Assembly (NCBI RefSeq): GCF_024171535.1
Contig: NZ_JALJZV010000006.1
Span: forward strand, 1-64,000
DNA length: 64,000 nt
Direction: 5' to 3'
Source: Flavobacterium sp. HSC-61S13
GTDB lineage: Bacteria > Bacteroidota > Bacteroidia > Flavobacteriales > Flavobacteriaceae
A program made the position numbers and the translations under genes. The notes beneath the pieces were generated by a model. The model worked only from the letters and a program-made list of their open reading frames with translations, was not told the origin of the DNA and did no database searches. Shown one piece after another: positions 36,397 to 47,030 of the stretch; within the stretch, counting starts at the first letter, position 1, and every line of letters starts with the position of its first letter.

Positions 36397-38859
36397 TTAA
36401 TTGACGTCAATTAAAGTCTTTGCATTTTTAACTTTTTGATCCATGATTGCAATGTCAAGAACTTCACTCATACGGTCAACAAAATGAAAAGTTAATCCCG
36501 TTAAATATTCCGCCTTAATTTCATCGATATCTCTTTTATTATCTTTACAAAGAATGATCTCTTTGATGTTTGCTCGTTTAGCAGCTAGAATTTTCTCTTT
36601 AATCCCACCTACCGGTAAAACCTTACCACGCAAGGTAATTTCGCCTGTCATCGCTAAGTTTTTCTTTACTCGCTTCTGAGTAAAAGACGAAACCATCGAA
36701 GTCAACATCGTAATTCCAGCGCTAGGGCCATCTTTCGGCGTAGCCCCCTCCGGTACATGGACGTGAATTTTATAGGTTTCCAATACTTTAGGATCAATTC
36801 CCAACATTTCTGCGTTGGCACGAATATATTCTAACGCAATGGTTGCAGATTCTTTCATTACCGTACCCAAGTTTCCAGTCATGGTTAAGTTTCCTTTCCC
36901 CTTGGAAATAATGGATTCAATATACAGTATATCTCCACCAACACGAGTCCAAGCCAAACCGGTAACTACTCCAGCAGTATCGTTGTTCTCATACATGTCA
37001 GAATCAAAACGCGGTGTTCCTAAAATCTTAATGATATCTTCCTCATTCATTTTAACTTTGTACTCCTCCTCCATAACCAGCGCTTTGGCAACACCTCTAC
37101 ACAAATCTGCGAGTTTTTTGTCCAAACCACGTACACCAGATTCTCTGGTATATTTAGAAACCACAAATTCCAATTGCTTTTTACCCAGGCTTAGATTTTT
37201 GGTTGTCAATCCGTGTTCCTTAAGTTGTTTTGGCAATAAATGTTGTTTGGCGATCTCCACTTTCTCTTCAATGGTATATCCGTTCATTTCAATAATCTCC
37301 ATACGGTCTAAAAGTGCGGGTTGAATCGTACTTAAACTATTTGAAGTCGCAATAAACATCACTTTCGAAAGGTCATATCCCATCTCCAAAAAGTTGTCAT
37401 AGAACTCTGAGTTTTGCTCCGGATCCAATACTTCCAATAGCGCTGAAGAGGGATCACCGTTATAACTGGTCGATAATTTATCGATCTCATCCAATAAGAA
37501 GACCGGATTCGATGTCTTAGCCTTTTTAATGCTTTGCATGATTCTACCCGGCATAGCACCAATATAGGTTTTTCTATGTCCACGAATTTCAGCCTCATCA
37601 CGCAATCCACCTAAGGAAATCCTTACATATTCTCTACCCAAAGCCTGTGCAACAGATTTACCTATTGAAGTTTTACCAACACCAGGAGGTCCATATAAAC
37701 ACAAGATAGGCGATCTTAAATCATTTCGTAATTTCAGAACGGCCATGTGCTCTAAGACTCGTTTTTTCACCTCTTCAATCCCATAGTGATCTTTATCCAA
37801 AATCTTTTGGGCACCTTTTAAGTCAAAAACATCCTTAGAATATTCATTCCAAGGTAAATCAAGCATAAATTCTATATAATTTCGCTGAATGGAAAACTCC
37901 GCAACCTGCGGATTCATTCGTTGAAATTTATTCATTTCCTTGTCAAAATGCTCCTTAACTTTATTCGTCCACTTTTTAGACTGCGCTCGTAGACGCATTT
38001 CTTCAAATTCCTCTTCATTGGAAACACCACCCAGTTCTTCTTGAATGGTTTTCATTTGTTGCTGAAGGAAATATTCTTTTTGTTGTTGATCTAAGTCAAA
38101 GCGAACTTTAGACTGAATATTGTTTTTCAACTCCAATTTCTGAAGTTCGATATTCATAATCTTTAAGGTCTCCAAGGCACGGTCTTTAAGATCATTGATC
38201 TTTAAAAGACTTTGTTTTTCTTCAACAGTCAAATTCATATTCGATGATACGAAATTGACTAAAAACGAATTGCTTTCAATATTCCTAACAGCAAATGTAG
38301 CTTCAGAAGGAATATTCGGGCTTTCCTTTATGATTTCTATAGCCGATTCTTTGATCGATTCGATAATTGCCAAGAATTCGGTATCCTCTTTTTCTGGTCT
38401 GGTTTCAGATACTTCACGTACCCTTGCTTTTAAATACGGTTCCTCAGTCAAACGTTCCTCGATCTCAAAACGCTTTTTTCCTTGTAGAATAACCGTGATA
38501 TTACCATCAGGCAATTTTAATACGCGCAAAATTTTAGCCACCGTACCCACCGTATAGATATCGTCAAATCCCGGTTCTTCAACTTCTTCGTCTAATTGAG
38601 ATACAACACCAATGGTTTTATCATTATTATACGCATCATCAAGTAGTTTAATAGACTTGTCTCGACCCGCAGTAATAGGAATAACTACGCCGGGAAACAA
38701 AACCATATTGCGCAAAGGCAGGATAGGTAATTCCAACGGCAGTTGCTCATTATTCATTTCCTCTTCGTCCTCCGAGGATAAAAGGGGAATAAATTCTGCA
38801 TCCGTATCCATATCGTGAAGTGACAAATTGTCTATTGTTATTATTTTTTGGTTTGCCAT
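36397..38859 (-). CDS. lon: ATP-dependent Lon protease
   Basis: 820 residues: N-terminal LON substrate domain ([20 protein letters not shown]), AAA+ module with Walker [14 protein letters not shown] near residue 390 and Walker [11 protein letters not shown], then the C-terminal protease with catalytic Ser in [12 protein letters not shown] (near residue 712) and Lys in [14 protein letters not shown]. Cytoplasmic quality-control protease. It is monocistronic. The start is confirmed by the alignment of the LON domain with normal length. Confidence 0.97.
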   Translation of the reverse strand: MANQKIITIDNLSLHDMDTDAEFIPLLSSEDEEEMNNEQLPLELPILPLRNMVLFPGVVIPITAGRDKSIKLLDDAYNNDKTIGVVSQLDEEVEEPGFDDIYTVGTVAKILRVLKLPDGNITVILQGKKRFEIEERLTEEPYLKARVREVSETRPEKEDTEFLAIIESIKESAIEIIKESPNIPSEATFAVRNIESNSFLVNFVSSNMNLTVEEKQSLLKINDLKDRALETLKIMNIELQKLELKNNIQSKVRFDLDQQQKEYFLQQQMKTIQEELGGVSNEEEFEEMRLRAQSKKWTNKVKEHFDKEMNKFQRMNPQVAEFSIQRNYIEFMLDLPWNEYSKDVFDLKGAQKILDKDHYGIEEVKKRVLEHMAVLKLRNDLRSPILCLYGPPGVGKTSIGKSVAQALGREYVRISLGGLRDEAEIRGHRKTYIGAMPGRIMQSIKKAKTSNPVFLLDEIDKLSTSYNGDPSSALLEVLDPEQNSEFYDNFLEMGYDLSKVMFIATSNSLSTIQPALLDRMEIIEMNGYTIEEKVEIAKQHLLPKQLKEHGLTTKNLSLGKKQLEFVVSKYTRESGVRGLDKKLADLCRGVAKALVMEEEYKVKMNEEDIIKILGTPRFDSDMYENNDTAGVVTGLAWTRVGGDILYIESIISKGKGNLTMTGNLGTVMKESATIALEYIRANAEMLGIDPKVLETYKIHVHVPEGATPKDGPSAGITMLTSMVSSFTQKRVKKNLAMTGEITLRGKVLPVGGIKEKILAAKRANIKEIILCKDNKRDIDEIKAEYLTGLTFHFVDRMSEVLDIAIMDQKVKNAKTLIDVN

Positions 38860-39002
38860 ATTATTTTTAAGTCATTTTGTCATTAATAGACACCCACTCT
38901 CAAAAAGAACCAAGAGTATATTCTTACTAACTTTTTGAAAATCAGTGTTACATAATTATTACTAATCAATTACATTATAGTTATAGTCAATCATTATGCC
39001 AT

Positions 39003-39033
39003 AAAAAAAATCCTGTAAAATACAGGATTTTTT
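39003..39033 (-). terminator. Terminator of the lipoprotein gene at 39064
   Basis: TCCTGTA (39011-39017) / TACAGGA (39021-39027) extended by A/T pairs, T-rich on the minus-strand exit. Confidence 0.8.
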
Positions 39034-39063
39034 AAAAAGTCATAAGTAAGTATTGATTGGTGA

Positions 39064-39963
39064 TTAATACGCTATGTTAAAAGAACCTTCTGTAAAGTCC
39101 AAAACTTGATCGCCAAGAGCCTGCTTCATCTTCAATTGAAATTCAGCATTTACCTTCTTATCCTTGTTTGTAATGATTTTCAATGCACTTCCCTGTAGCG
39201 CTTTGTCTGTGCGATAGGTTGTACCTGTAGCAGAAATATACTCCGCACTAAAATCGTCTAAAGTATAAGTAGCTCCTGCAGCTAGTTTACTACTAAATGA
39301 AAACACCATGGTTTCATCTGTAATGGTATTTACCGTTTTAATTACCGTCATCGCTGTTAATGGATCGGTAGTCACAGTACGGCTATGGTAAACCCAATCC
39401 TTTCCATCAATATTGGTTTTAAAAAAATCTGCGAGTTGTCGTGTGAATCTTAAATTTTTAAATTCTCCATGAACTTCAAAGGGCTTAACAATTGCGTCTG
39501 GAAACGAGTCTTTAAGACTCACTGGTGGATAAATTTTGATTTTAAACTCCCCATCAACCACTTTTCCTACATTATTAATGTTATTCAGTCGTACCCAACC
39601 CGTATTATATTCTGGTCGATCCGCATCAACTGAGAAACCTACCATTCCATAGGCAGAAAAATAATAAGCCGCAATATTTATATTCGCAGGAAAAACTCCC
39701 GTTTCAAATCGTAATGCTTGTAAACTTAAAACATCCTTATCCTTTCCCTCGATAGCAAAAGAAAATTTCCCTTTTTCATCTACAGATGCTATAACATTTT
39801 TTCTAATTACTAAACTGTCTTGATAGTTTAAGCGCACGATTGATTCCCCAACTAATTCTTGGTCTAATAACGTAGACTCAATGTTCTCCTCACTACAAGA
39901 AGAGAATCCAGTCACAGCTATTATAGCCAGGAATAAAATGTGAAATAAATAAGTTTTTTTCAT
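39064..39963 (-). CDS. Lipoprotein of unknown function, 299 aa
   Basis: Signal peptide ending at C23 (GFSSC), followed immediately by SEENIE; an acidic stretch right after the lipid Cys is the kind of lipoprotein export signal that sends proteins to the cell surface in Flavobacteriia. The mature part is beta-rich (FSFAIEGKDKDVLSLQALRF, GMVGFSVDADRPEY) and reads as one or two beta-sandwich domains. No family was recognised with confidence. Monocistronic. Confidence 0.7.
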   Translation of the reverse strand: MKKTYLFHILFLAIIAVTGFSSCSEENIESTLLDQELVGESIVRLNYQDSLVIRKNVIASVDEKGKFSFAIEGKDKDVLSLQALRFETGVFPANINIAAYYFSAYGMVGFSVDADRPEYNTGWVRLNNINNVGKVVDGEFKIKIYPPVSLKDSFPDAIVKPFEVHGEFKNLRFTRQLADFFKTNIDGKDWVYHSRTVTTDPLTAMTVIKTVNTITDETMVFSFSSKLAAGATYTLDDFSAEYISATGTTYRTDKALQGSALKIITNKDKKVNAEFQLKMKQALGDQVLDFTEGSFNIAY

Positions 39964-40102
39964 ATTTGGTTAAATTATCATAATGCTCCAAATATATAAT
40001 TTTTATTTTATCAACACTAAAAATTACTGATTTTTTAAATTAAAAACTATTTAACAGATATGGAATCGCGGTCGGGAAACAACTGCTGATGAATCAACAG
40101 AA

Positions 40103-41407
40103 TTAAATTTTACCTTCTTTCGGTATTCTAAACAACAGGAAAACACCTAAAATAAAAAAAACGATCAAAAAAAGAATGGCATTTTGCATTTTACCGGTAA
40201 GATCTGAAATCAAACCGTATAAAAACATTCCGATTACTATACCAATTTTTTCGGTCACATCATAAAAGCTAAAAAAGGATGTGGTGTCTTTAGTTTCGGG
40301 AAGTAATTTAGAATAGGTAGAACGCGACAAGGACTGTATCCCTCCCATTACCAACCCCACAGCAGAGGCCGCTATATAAAATTCCATCGGACTAACTACA
40401 AAATAGGCATAGACACAGATGAAAACCCAAAGGACATTCACCAGTATCAAGGTATTGATATTTCCCATCAAAGCCGATAATCTAGAGGTTAAAAAAGCTC
40501 CGACAACCGCAATGATCTGAATTAATAAAATACTGACAATTAAGCCCATCGTACGCTCTTGGTCACCGCCCCATGCCACTTCTTTTTCTCCAAAGTAGGC
40601 CGCAATAATCATCACGGTTTGCACCGCCATACTGTAAACAAAGAAGGCTTTTAGATAACGTTTTAAAGTAGCGTATTCCCCCAACTGTTTCCAGACCGTT
40701 TTCAGTTCTTTATATCCCGAGAAAAATACAGAGGAGGTAAATTGCTTCCCGTTTTTAAAATCGGGTAAGTGCTTGTAGGTATACTGACTAAAGCCCATCC
40801 ACCAAATTCCGACCAATAAAAATGAAAAACGCATGGCGGTCATCTCGGACTCAAAACCAAAAACCTCATAGTTCATCAACATCGCCAAATTAATCAACAA
40901 CAAGATTACACTACCGATATATCCCAATCCATAGCCCTTAGCACTGATTTTATCTTGTTGTTCTGTATGTGCAATATCGGGTAAGTATGAATTATAAAAA
41001 ACCAAACTCCCCCAGAAACCGATTAAGGCTAATAAATAAAATACCAGACTCAAAATCAGATAGTCCAACGAAAAGAAATACAGCAACATACACGAAACAG
41101 ATCCGATATAACAGAATAGTTTTAAGAAAAATTTTTTATTTCCCAAATAATCCGCAATACCCGATAGGAAAGGCGACATGATAGCAATGATAAAAAAACC
41201 TAAAGCCGTGACATAACTGATGATGGATTCGCTGCGGATTTCATGCCCAAAAATCGGATATGCTTCTACGCCTTTTAATCGAAACAAAGCTCCGTAATAC
41301 AAAGGAAATATAGAAGAAGAGATCACTAAGGCATACACCGAATTTGCCCAATCATAAAACGCCCAAGCGTTGAGTACTTTTTTACTACCTTTTACAAAGT
41401 TTGCCAT
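40103..41407 (-). CDS. MFS transporter, UMF1 (Atg22-like) family
   Basis: 434 residues, about 12 membrane helices. The family start NAWAFYDWANSVYALVISSS and LSGIADYLGNKKFFLKLFCY are diagnostic for the UMF1/Atg22 group, known from fungal vacuolar amino-acid efflux and many bacteria. An inner-membrane transporter whose substrate is not known. Preceded by an M48 peptidase gene 50 bp upstream on the same strand, so a joint transcript is possible. Confidence 0.85.
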   Translation of the reverse strand: MANFVKGSKKVLNAWAFYDWANSVYALVISSSIFPLYYGALFRLKGVEAYPIFGHEIRSESIISYVTALGFFIIAIMSPFLSGIADYLGNKKFFLKLFCYIGSVSCMLLYFFSLDYLILSLVFYLLALIGFWGSLVFYNSYLPDIAHTEQQDKISAKGYGLGYIGSVILLLINLAMLMNYEVFGFESEMTAMRFSFLLVGIWWMGFSQYTYKHLPDFKNGKQFTSSVFFSGYKELKTVWKQLGEYATLKRYLKAFFVYSMAVQTVMIIAAYFGEKEVAWGGDQERTMGLIVSILLIQIIAVVGAFLTSRLSALMGNINTLILVNVLWVFICVYAYFVVSPMEFYIAASAVGLVMGGIQSLSRSTYSKLLPETKDTTSFFSFYDVTEKIGIVIGMFLYGLISDLTGKMQNAILFLIVFFILGVFLLFRIPKEGKI

Positions 41408-41457
41408 ATATTTGAGGAGTGAGAACGATTAATTTCAATAAAAAACACAAATACAGT

Positions 41458-42264
41458 TTAAAACTTAACCCCGTATTTAGCAGCCTCTACTTTGGCTTCA
41501 GGTATTAATCTTTTCAAATTATCTATTCTCGTTTGGTTGCTCGGGTGTGTACTCATAAATTCAGCCGGTTCACCACCAGAAGATTGTGAAGCCATACGCG
41601 ACCAAAAAGCCACCGCTGTATCGGGATTATAGCCCGCTATTGCCATTAAGGTTAATCCTATTTTATCTGCTTCAGTTTCATGGCTTCTGCTAAAAGGCAG
41701 CATTCCCAATACGTTAGAGCCCCCTCCATAGGCAGAAAGCAATAAATCTTTTGTCGAAGCTTTGCTATTGGTTGTAGCAGCAGTAAGCACTTCGGCCCCT
41801 GCTTGTTGTAACATTGCAGCACTCATACGTTGCTGTCCATGATTGGCTAAAGCATGAGCAACCTCATGTCCCATTACCGTTGCAATCCCCGCATCGTCTT
41901 GACAGATCGGCAATATACCGGTATAAAAGACAATCTTACCCCCTGGCATACACCAAGCATTGGCTTCCTTATCATCAACTAGATTATAGTCCCACTGATA
42001 TTGCGCTAAATAACCTTTATAACCGTGAGCATCCAACCATTTTTCAGCTGCAGCTCTGATTTTCTTACCTACATTCTCCACGCGCTGAGCGTCTTTGGTT
42101 CCTTTAATTACCTTATGCCCCTTTAAAAAAGTATCGTATTGTTGAAATGAACTTGGGAATAACGAACTATCGTTTACTAAGGCCATCGTTTTCGCTCCCG
42201 TAAAAGGATTGGTCGCACAAGACACCGCAAGTAGCACACCGGCTGTTAAAATTATTTTCTTCAT
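41458..42264 (-). CDS. M48-family zinc metalloprotease, lipoprotein
   Basis: 268 residues from ATG 42264 (MKKIILTAGVLLAVSC, lipid at C16); an ATG three codons upstream at 42273 is possible. The zinc site is VMGHEVAHALANHG, with a downstream HETEADKIG glutamate ligand, as in BepA/LoiP-type periplasmic M48 proteases that degrade misassembled outer-membrane proteins. It is probably anchored in the periplasm. A TATTTTTG element on the minus strand (42287-42294) places the transcript start near 42280, close to the ATG. Confidence 0.9.
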   Translation of the reverse strand: MKKIILTAGVLLAVSCATNPFTGAKTMALVNDSSLFPSSFQQYDTFLKGHKVIKGTKDAQRVENVGKKIRAAAEKWLDAHGYKGYLAQYQWDYNLVDDKEANAWCMPGGKIVFYTGILPICQDDAGIATVMGHEVAHALANHGQQRMSAAMLQQAGAEVLTAATTNSKASTKDLLLSAYGGGSNVLGMLPFSRSHETEADKIGLTLMAIAGYNPDTAVAFWSRMASQSSGGEPAEFMSTHPSNQTRIDNLKRLIPEAKVEAAKYGVKF

Positions 42265-42286
42265 ACTGCCCATTTTATTTTGCTAC

Positions 42287-42294
42287 CAAAAATA
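42287..42294 (-). promoter_or_regulatory. Candidate -7 element of the M48 protease gene
   Basis: CAAAAATA on plus is TATTTTTG on minus (TAnnTTTG). The predicted transcript begins near 42280. Confidence 0.4.
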
Positions 42295-42394
42295 AACCGA
42301 ATTCAGACATACTTCAAATATTTTCTTATATATTTTTTAAGACCGCAAAAAATCAAGGCATTGAAATATTGCTTATTTTTATAAAAAAAACGTT

Positions 42395-43264
42395 ATGGCG
42401 CCGAATGCTACAACTAAACACCGTCAAAACTTAGAAATCCCCAAACCCATCATACTCATTGGCAAAACCTTACAGTTTATATCCTTGAAATTGGGAGCGC
42501 GGTTTGCTATGAATTTATTTACCACGCCTTTTAAGTTCAAAGCGCCAAAACGCGAACTAGAGATGGAAAAACACAGCGAAAAAACTAGAGAACGACTTCC
42601 TAAAGCCAAAAAAGACTTTATCGCCTATCGCTATGGGGCGCCACAAAAGAAAAAAGCGCTTTTGATTCACGGCTGGAATGGTCGCGGAACACAATTGGTG
42701 ACCATTGCCAATATGTTGCTAAAAGAAGGGTATCATGTGGTCAGTTTTGACGCGACCGGACACGGTAAGTCTCCGAAAAACAAGAGCAATATGCTTGAGT
42801 TTATCGAAGCCTCGTTTGTATTGCAGCAGCACTACGGTCCCTTTGATTTAATCATCGGGCATTCCTTAGGAGGAATGGCTACCATAAACGCGATAAAAGA
42901 CGGATTACAGGTTAAAAAGGCCGTTATCATTGGAAGCGGTGACGTGGTTCAAGACATTATAAAGGACTTTATTGGCCAATTACAACTCAAGCCACAGATA
43001 GCCGATTTGATGAAAAATAGTTTTGAGAAACACTTTGATCGTTCTATGGATAGTTTTTGCGTACACGATGCTGCCCAGCACATCGACATACCGGTATTGG
43101 TCATCCACGATCAACACGATCTAGATGTTCCTGTAAGTGCGGCGCATCAGATTGCTAAACACCTAAAAAACGGAGAACTGTTTATCACCAAAAAATTAGG
43201 TCATCGAAAAATACTCGGTGACAAAATAGTTCTTTCAAAAATTAAAACTTTTATCGATTCTTAG
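42395..43264 (+). CDS. Alpha/beta hydrolase
   Basis: 289 residues. Oxyanion strand-loop ALLIHGWNGRGTQ, the nucleophile elbow IGHSLGGMA (Ser), and probable acid and His in VLVIHDQHDLDVPV and KKLGHRKILGD. A full hydrolase fold with a short N-terminal extension of basic residues; no signal peptide. The substrate is unknown. Three bp upstream of msrB, so the two form an operon. Confidence 0.88.
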   Translation: MAPNATTKHRQNLEIPKPIILIGKTLQFISLKLGARFAMNLFTTPFKFKAPKRELEMEKHSEKTRERLPKAKKDFIAYRYGAPQKKKALLIHGWNGRGTQLVTIANMLLKEGYHVVSFDATGHGKSPKNKSNMLEFIEASFVLQQHYGPFDLIIGHSLGGMATINAIKDGLQVKKAVIIGSGDVVQDIIKDFIGQLQLKPQIADLMKNSFEKHFDRSMDSFCVHDAAQHIDIPVLVIHDQHDLDVPVSAAHQIAKHLKNGELFITKKLGHRKILGDKIVLSKIKTFIDS

Positions 43265-43267
43265 ATT

Positions 43268-43756
43268 ATGAAATCCTATGTATTTTTACTTTTAATACTC
43301 TGTTTATCCTGTAAACAGAAACTGTATACACAAACACCAAAAAGCCCTATGAACTCTGAAAAAACAACCGATCAGCAATGGAAGGAAAAACTAACTCCTG
43401 AAGAATATTACGTATTAAGACAAAAGGGTACCGAGCGTCCTTTTTCTGGAAAGTATAACGATTTTTACGAAAAGGGAAGCTACGTTTGTGCCGCTTGCAA
43501 CAGCAAGATTTTTGAATCAGACAATAAATTTGATGGACACTGTGGTTGGCCATCCTTCGACCAAGCGATTAAGGGTTCCGTAGAATACGTGCGCGATGTT
43601 ACTCACGGCATGGTTCGCACAGAAGTTATTTGCGCGAATTGCAAAGGTCATCTGGGGCATGTTTTTGAAGATGGTCCCAAAGACACTACGGGAAACCGCT
43701 ATTGTATGAATTCGGTATCGATGAAATTTATACCAGAGGAAGACGCCAAAAAGTAA
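43268..43756 (+). CDS. msrB: Peptide-methionine (R)-S-oxide reductase, exported lipoprotein form
   Basis: 162 residues with an N-terminal lipoprotein signal peptide ending at C15 (LCLSC), so this MsrB should work outside the cytoplasm. Zinc cysteines are C74 and C77 (CAAC) plus C122 and C125 (CANC), and the catalytic cysteine is C146 in NRYCMNSVSM; GHCGWPSF is the substrate loop. It reduces methionine-R-sulfoxide in proteins. Ends directly against the convergent birA stop codon. Confidence 0.93.
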   Translation: MKSYVFLLLILCLSCKQKLYTQTPKSPMNSEKTTDQQWKEKLTPEEYYVLRQKGTERPFSGKYNDFYEKGSYVCAACNSKIFESDNKFDGHCGWPSFDQAIKGSVEYVRDVTHGMVRTEVICANCKGHLGHVFEDGPKDTTGNRYCMNSVSMKFIPEEDAKK

Positions 43757-44488
43757 TCAATACAGCATTTTAATCTCTTTTAATTGGTATTGATGCATCG
43801 TTTGATCTTCTTTAATCACTTGAAGCTCTCCAATAGGACTCACGGAATGAATCATTCCTAAGAATTTCTTTTTGGAGGGCAATTCAAACATACTCGGAAC
43901 ATCTTTTTTAAATAAGTAGCGGTGGTATTCGTTCCAAATTTCGACACTTCCATTATTTCGCAATTTATTGCTGTAAAACATCAATTGCTCAATCAACACA
44001 CGAAGTACTGCCTCTTTATCGAAATCGCGACCCGATACGAGTGCCATCGAACTGGCTTGAGGAAAATCAACAAAGTTTTTCTGATTGACATTAAGTCCGA
44101 TTCCGACAACAGAAAGGACATCGCCATTGGATTTGAAGATATTTTCGATCAAAACACCGCCAATTTTTTTATTTCCTGACAAAATGTCGTTAGGCCATTT
44201 AATAGCCAATGAACTAATTTTAAAAGACTCTAATGCCTTAAAAATACTTACCGAAACCATGATATTTAAGTTAAATATATCTTCCGCACCGAGCAGTAAA
44301 TCTTTTATTAAAACACTAAAAGTTAGATTAGTACCCGATTCGGCGACCCATTTCGAACCGCGTTGCCCCCTACCCTGAGTTTGGTTTTCAGCAACGACCA
44401 CCGTGTAATTTTCCAACGGCAATTGCGCAAGTAATTCCTTCAAATAGATGTTTGTAGAAGGTGTGGCATCGAGTTTGATAATATTCAT
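43757..44488 (-). CDS. birA: Biotin--[acetyl-CoA-carboxylase] ligase
   Basis: 243 residues with the biotinyl-AMP loop GRGQRGSKWVAESGTN and the KWPNDIL and GGVLIENI segments. It attaches biotin to the carboxyl carrier protein of acetyl-CoA carboxylase. There is no N-terminal DNA-binding domain, so it is the monofunctional form and should not act as a repressor. accA of the same pathway is encoded 11 kb away in this window. Divergent from rsfS. Confidence 0.94.
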   Translation of the reverse strand: MNIIKLDATPSTNIYLKELLAQLPLENYTVVVAENQTQGRGQRGSKWVAESGTNLTFSVLIKDLLLGAEDIFNLNIMVSVSIFKALESFKISSLAIKWPNDILSGNKKIGGVLIENIFKSNGDVLSVVGIGLNVNQKNFVDFPQASSMALVSGRDFDKEAVLRVLIEQLMFYSNKLRNNGSVEIWNEYHRYLFKKDVPSMFELPSKKKFLGMIHSVSPIGELQVIKEDQTMHQYQLKEIKMLY

Positions 44489-44556
44489 TGGAAATAATTA
44501 TGGGAATGTTGCAAGTGTTTCATTATATTTGAAGTCAAAATTACTTACAAAAATTA

Positions 44557-44564
44557 TAACTTTG
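44557..44564 (+). promoter_or_regulatory. Candidate -7 element of rsfS-ftsH
   Basis: TAACTTTG (TAnnTTTG) 20 bp before the rsfS ATG. A minus-strand counterpart for birA, CAAAATTA, lies at 44536-44543. Confidence 0.45.
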
Positions 44565-44584
44565 CACAAATTTTAAAAAAATAA

Positions 44585-44944
44585 ATGACAGATAAAAAAA
44601 TCAACAATGATGAGCTATTGGCTAGCATCATTAAGGGAATTGAAGAAGTAAAAGGAGAAAACATTGACATCTTGGACCTAAGAGCCCTCGACAATACCGC
44701 CTGTGATTATTTTATAATTTGCGACGGAAATTCAAACACTCAAGTAAACGCTATTTCAAACTCAGTACAACGCTTTGTATCGAGAGAACTTCATGACAAA
44801 CCTTGGCATGTAGAAGGACAAGAAAACGGAGAATGGGTATTGATGGATTACGTTAATATTGTAGTACACGTATTTCAAAAACAAATCAGAGATTATTATA
44901 GAATAGAGAGTCTTTGGGGAGATGCCAAGATTACCTCTATCTAA
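44585..44944 (+). CDS. rsfS: Ribosome silencing factor
   Basis: 119 residues. The Iojap/RsfS fold with DNTACDYFIICDGNSNTQVNAI and GEWVLMDYVNIVVHVF is plain. It binds ribosomal protein uL14 and blocks subunit joining under starvation. It is 43 bp upstream of ftsH in one operon, and this pairing is common in Bacteroidota. Confidence 0.94.
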   Translation: MTDKKINNDELLASIIKGIEEVKGENIDILDLRALDNTACDYFIICDGNSNTQVNAISNSVQRFVSRELHDKPWHVEGQENGEWVLMDYVNIVVHVFQKQIRDYYRIESLWGDAKITSI

Positions 44945-44987
44945 TCTGATTTACAAATACTTAATAGTAATTTTTTAAACATATTTC

Positions 44988-46922
44988 ATGTCTAAAGATA
45001 TTAAATCGAATTCAAACAAACCTAAATTTAACCCGTGGATTCTGTACGGAGGAGCTTTAGTAATTATACTTTTAATAAATTTCCTTTCTAACGGAAGTAG
45101 CTTTAGCGATTCCAAACAATTGAGTTTATCTAAATTCTATCAGTATTTAGATTCAACTTATGTGGAAAAGGTTGAATTCAACAAAACTTCTGCCAAAGTG
45201 TATCTTACAAAAGAAGCTTTAGAAAGTAAGGAATTTGAAAGTTTACAGAAAAAAACCATTTTGGGAAAAGAGAATACCGGGCCGCAATTTATTACGGACA
45301 TCGGAAATTCAGAATTGTTCCAAAAGAGAATTGGCGAGGCAGCAAGTCAGGGTAAGTTAAAGGATTATAAGTCAGAACCGGAAAGCAACTGGGGCGACAT
45401 TTTCTTTAATTTCTTACCGATCATCATCATTATAGGATTTTGGTTCTTTATGATGAGACGTATGACTGGCGGCGGTGCTGGTGGTGGTGGTGGACAGATT
45501 TTCTCAATTGGAAAATCCAAAGCCAAGTTATTTGACGAGAAAAACGATGTAAAAATCACCTTTAAGGATGTTGCTGGATTAGAAGGCGCGAAAGATGAAA
45601 TCGTTGAGATCGTTGAATTTCTTAAAAACCCTGAAAAATACACTTCTATCGGAGGTAAAATTCCGAAAGGCGCTTTATTAGTAGGTCCTCCAGGAACAGG
45701 AAAGACCCTTTTAGCAAAAGCTGTTGCCGGCGAAGCTAAGGTTCCTTTCTTTTCACTATCCGGATCTGATTTCGTAGAGATGTTTGTCGGTGTTGGGGCA
45801 TCCCGTGTACGTGATCTATTCAAACAAGCTAAAGAAAAATCTCCAGCTATCATCTTTATCGATGAGATCGATGCTGTAGGTAGAGCTCGTGGAAAAAGCA
45901 ATATGTCTGGATCAAACGACGAGAGAGAAAATACATTAAACCAGTTATTAACTGAAATGGATGGTTTTGGATCGAATACCAATGTCATTGTTATCGCTGC
46001 AACCAACCGTGCTGAAATTTTAGACAAAGCCTTATTAAGAGCTGGACGATTTGACAGACAGATTTATGTAGATCTTCCAGATGTTAGAGAACGTCAAGCT
46101 ATTTTTGAAGTTCACCTGAGAAAAATTAAAAAGGTAGATAATTTAGATATCGATTTCTTAGCAAAACAAACCCCGGGCTTCTCTGGTGCTGATATTGCTA
46201 ATGTTTGTAACGAAGCAGCGTTAACCGCTGCGAGAAAAGACAAGAAACAAGTTGATATGCAAGATTTCCTAGATGCTGTTGATCGCATCATCGGTGGATT
46301 GGAAAAGAAAAACAAAATTATCACACCAGAAGAGAAATATGCTATTGCCATACACGAAGCAGGACACGCAACAGTAAGCTGGATGTTGGAACACGCTTCT
46401 CCGCTAATCAAAGTAACTATTGTTCCTAGAGGACAAAGTTTAGGAGCGGCTTGGTATTTACCTGCTGAACGCTCGATTGTTCGCACCAACCAAATGCTGG
46501 ATGAAATGTGTGCTACTATGGGTGGACGTGCTGCAGAACGCATCATCTTCGACCAAATTTCAACTGGAGCACTAAGCGATTTAGAGAAAGTAACCAAACA
46601 AGCCAAAGCGATGATTACCATCTACGGTTTGAACGAAAAAATCGGAAACGTGACTTATTACGATTCGTCGGGACAAAACGATTACAACTTCTCTAAACCC
46701 TATTCAGAAGAAACTGCCAAGACAATAGATAAGGAAATTTCAAATCTAATTGAACAACAGTATCAACGTGCGATAGAACTATTGGAAGTGAACCGAGCAA
46801 AATTGATTCAATTAGCTGATTTACTGTGTGAAAAAGAAGTAATTTTCAAACAAGATTTAGAAGACATCTTTGGAAAAAGACCGTTTGACAAAGAAGAAAT
46901 AATTCTAGAAGAAACCAACTAA
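44988..46922 (+). CDS. ftsH: ATP-dependent zinc metalloprotease FtsH
   Basis: 644 residues: two N-terminal membrane segments ([17 protein letters not shown] and [18 protein letters not shown]) flanking a periplasmic part, the AAA+ core with Walker A GPPGTGKT near residue 233 and [11 protein letters not shown], and the zinc site HEAGHA near residue 455. A glycine-rich stretch links membrane and AAA parts (GGGAGGGGG). Inner-membrane quality-control protease. Second gene of the rsfS operon. Confidence 0.97.
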   Translation: MSKDIKSNSNKPKFNPWILYGGALVIILLINFLSNGSSFSDSKQLSLSKFYQYLDSTYVEKVEFNKTSAKVYLTKEALESKEFESLQKKTILGKENTGPQFITDIGNSELFQKRIGEAASQGKLKDYKSEPESNWGDIFFNFLPIIIIIGFWFFMMRRMTGGGAGGGGGQIFSIGKSKAKLFDEKNDVKITFKDVAGLEGAKDEIVEIVEFLKNPEKYTSIGGKIPKGALLVGPPGTGKTLLAKAVAGEAKVPFFSLSGSDFVEMFVGVGASRVRDLFKQAKEKSPAIIFIDEIDAVGRARGKSNMSGSNDERENTLNQLLTEMDGFGSNTNVIVIAATNRAEILDKALLRAGRFDRQIYVDLPDVRERQAIFEVHLRKIKKVDNLDIDFLAKQTPGFSGADIANVCNEAALTAARKDKKQVDMQDFLDAVDRIIGGLEKKNKIITPEEKYAIAIHEAGHATVSWMLEHASPLIKVTIVPRGQSLGAAWYLPAERSIVRTNQMLDEMCATMGGRAAERIIFDQISTGALSDLEKVTKQAKAMITIYGLNEKIGNVTYYDSSGQNDYNFSKPYSEETAKTIDKEISNLIEQQYQRAIELLEVNRAKLIQLADLLCEKEVIFKQDLEDIFGKRPFDKEEIILEETN

Positions 46923-46946
46923 GCGTTTTTTCTCTTAACACTTGAA

Positions 46947-46986
46947 AAATCTTAACTTAAAGCCATTTTAAGTTAAGATTTTTTTT
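46947..46986 (+). terminator. Terminator of rsfS-ftsH
   Basis: A 15-bp stem AAATCTTAACTTAAA / TTTAAGTTAAGATTT with loop GCCAT followed by T6. Confidence 0.9.
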
Positions 46987-46993
46987 ATCTTTG
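46986..46993 (+). promoter_or_regulatory. Candidate -7 element of the LUD-cdsA-psd operon
   Basis: TATCTTTG immediately behind the ftsH terminator, about 37 bp before the LUD gene. No distinct -33 box, as the terminator occupies that position. Confidence 0.4.
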
Positions 46994-47030
46994 AATGTTT
47001 CTAGCGTATTAACTGGGTTGAATTGACTAT

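Noticed and set aside
36815..37324. 169-codon plus-strand frame opposite lon
   Set aside because: Antisense shadow of a well-supported lon gene with no independent coding signs.
45365..46621. Long minus-strand frames opposite ftsH
   Set aside because: Antisense shadows of a well-supported ftsH gene.
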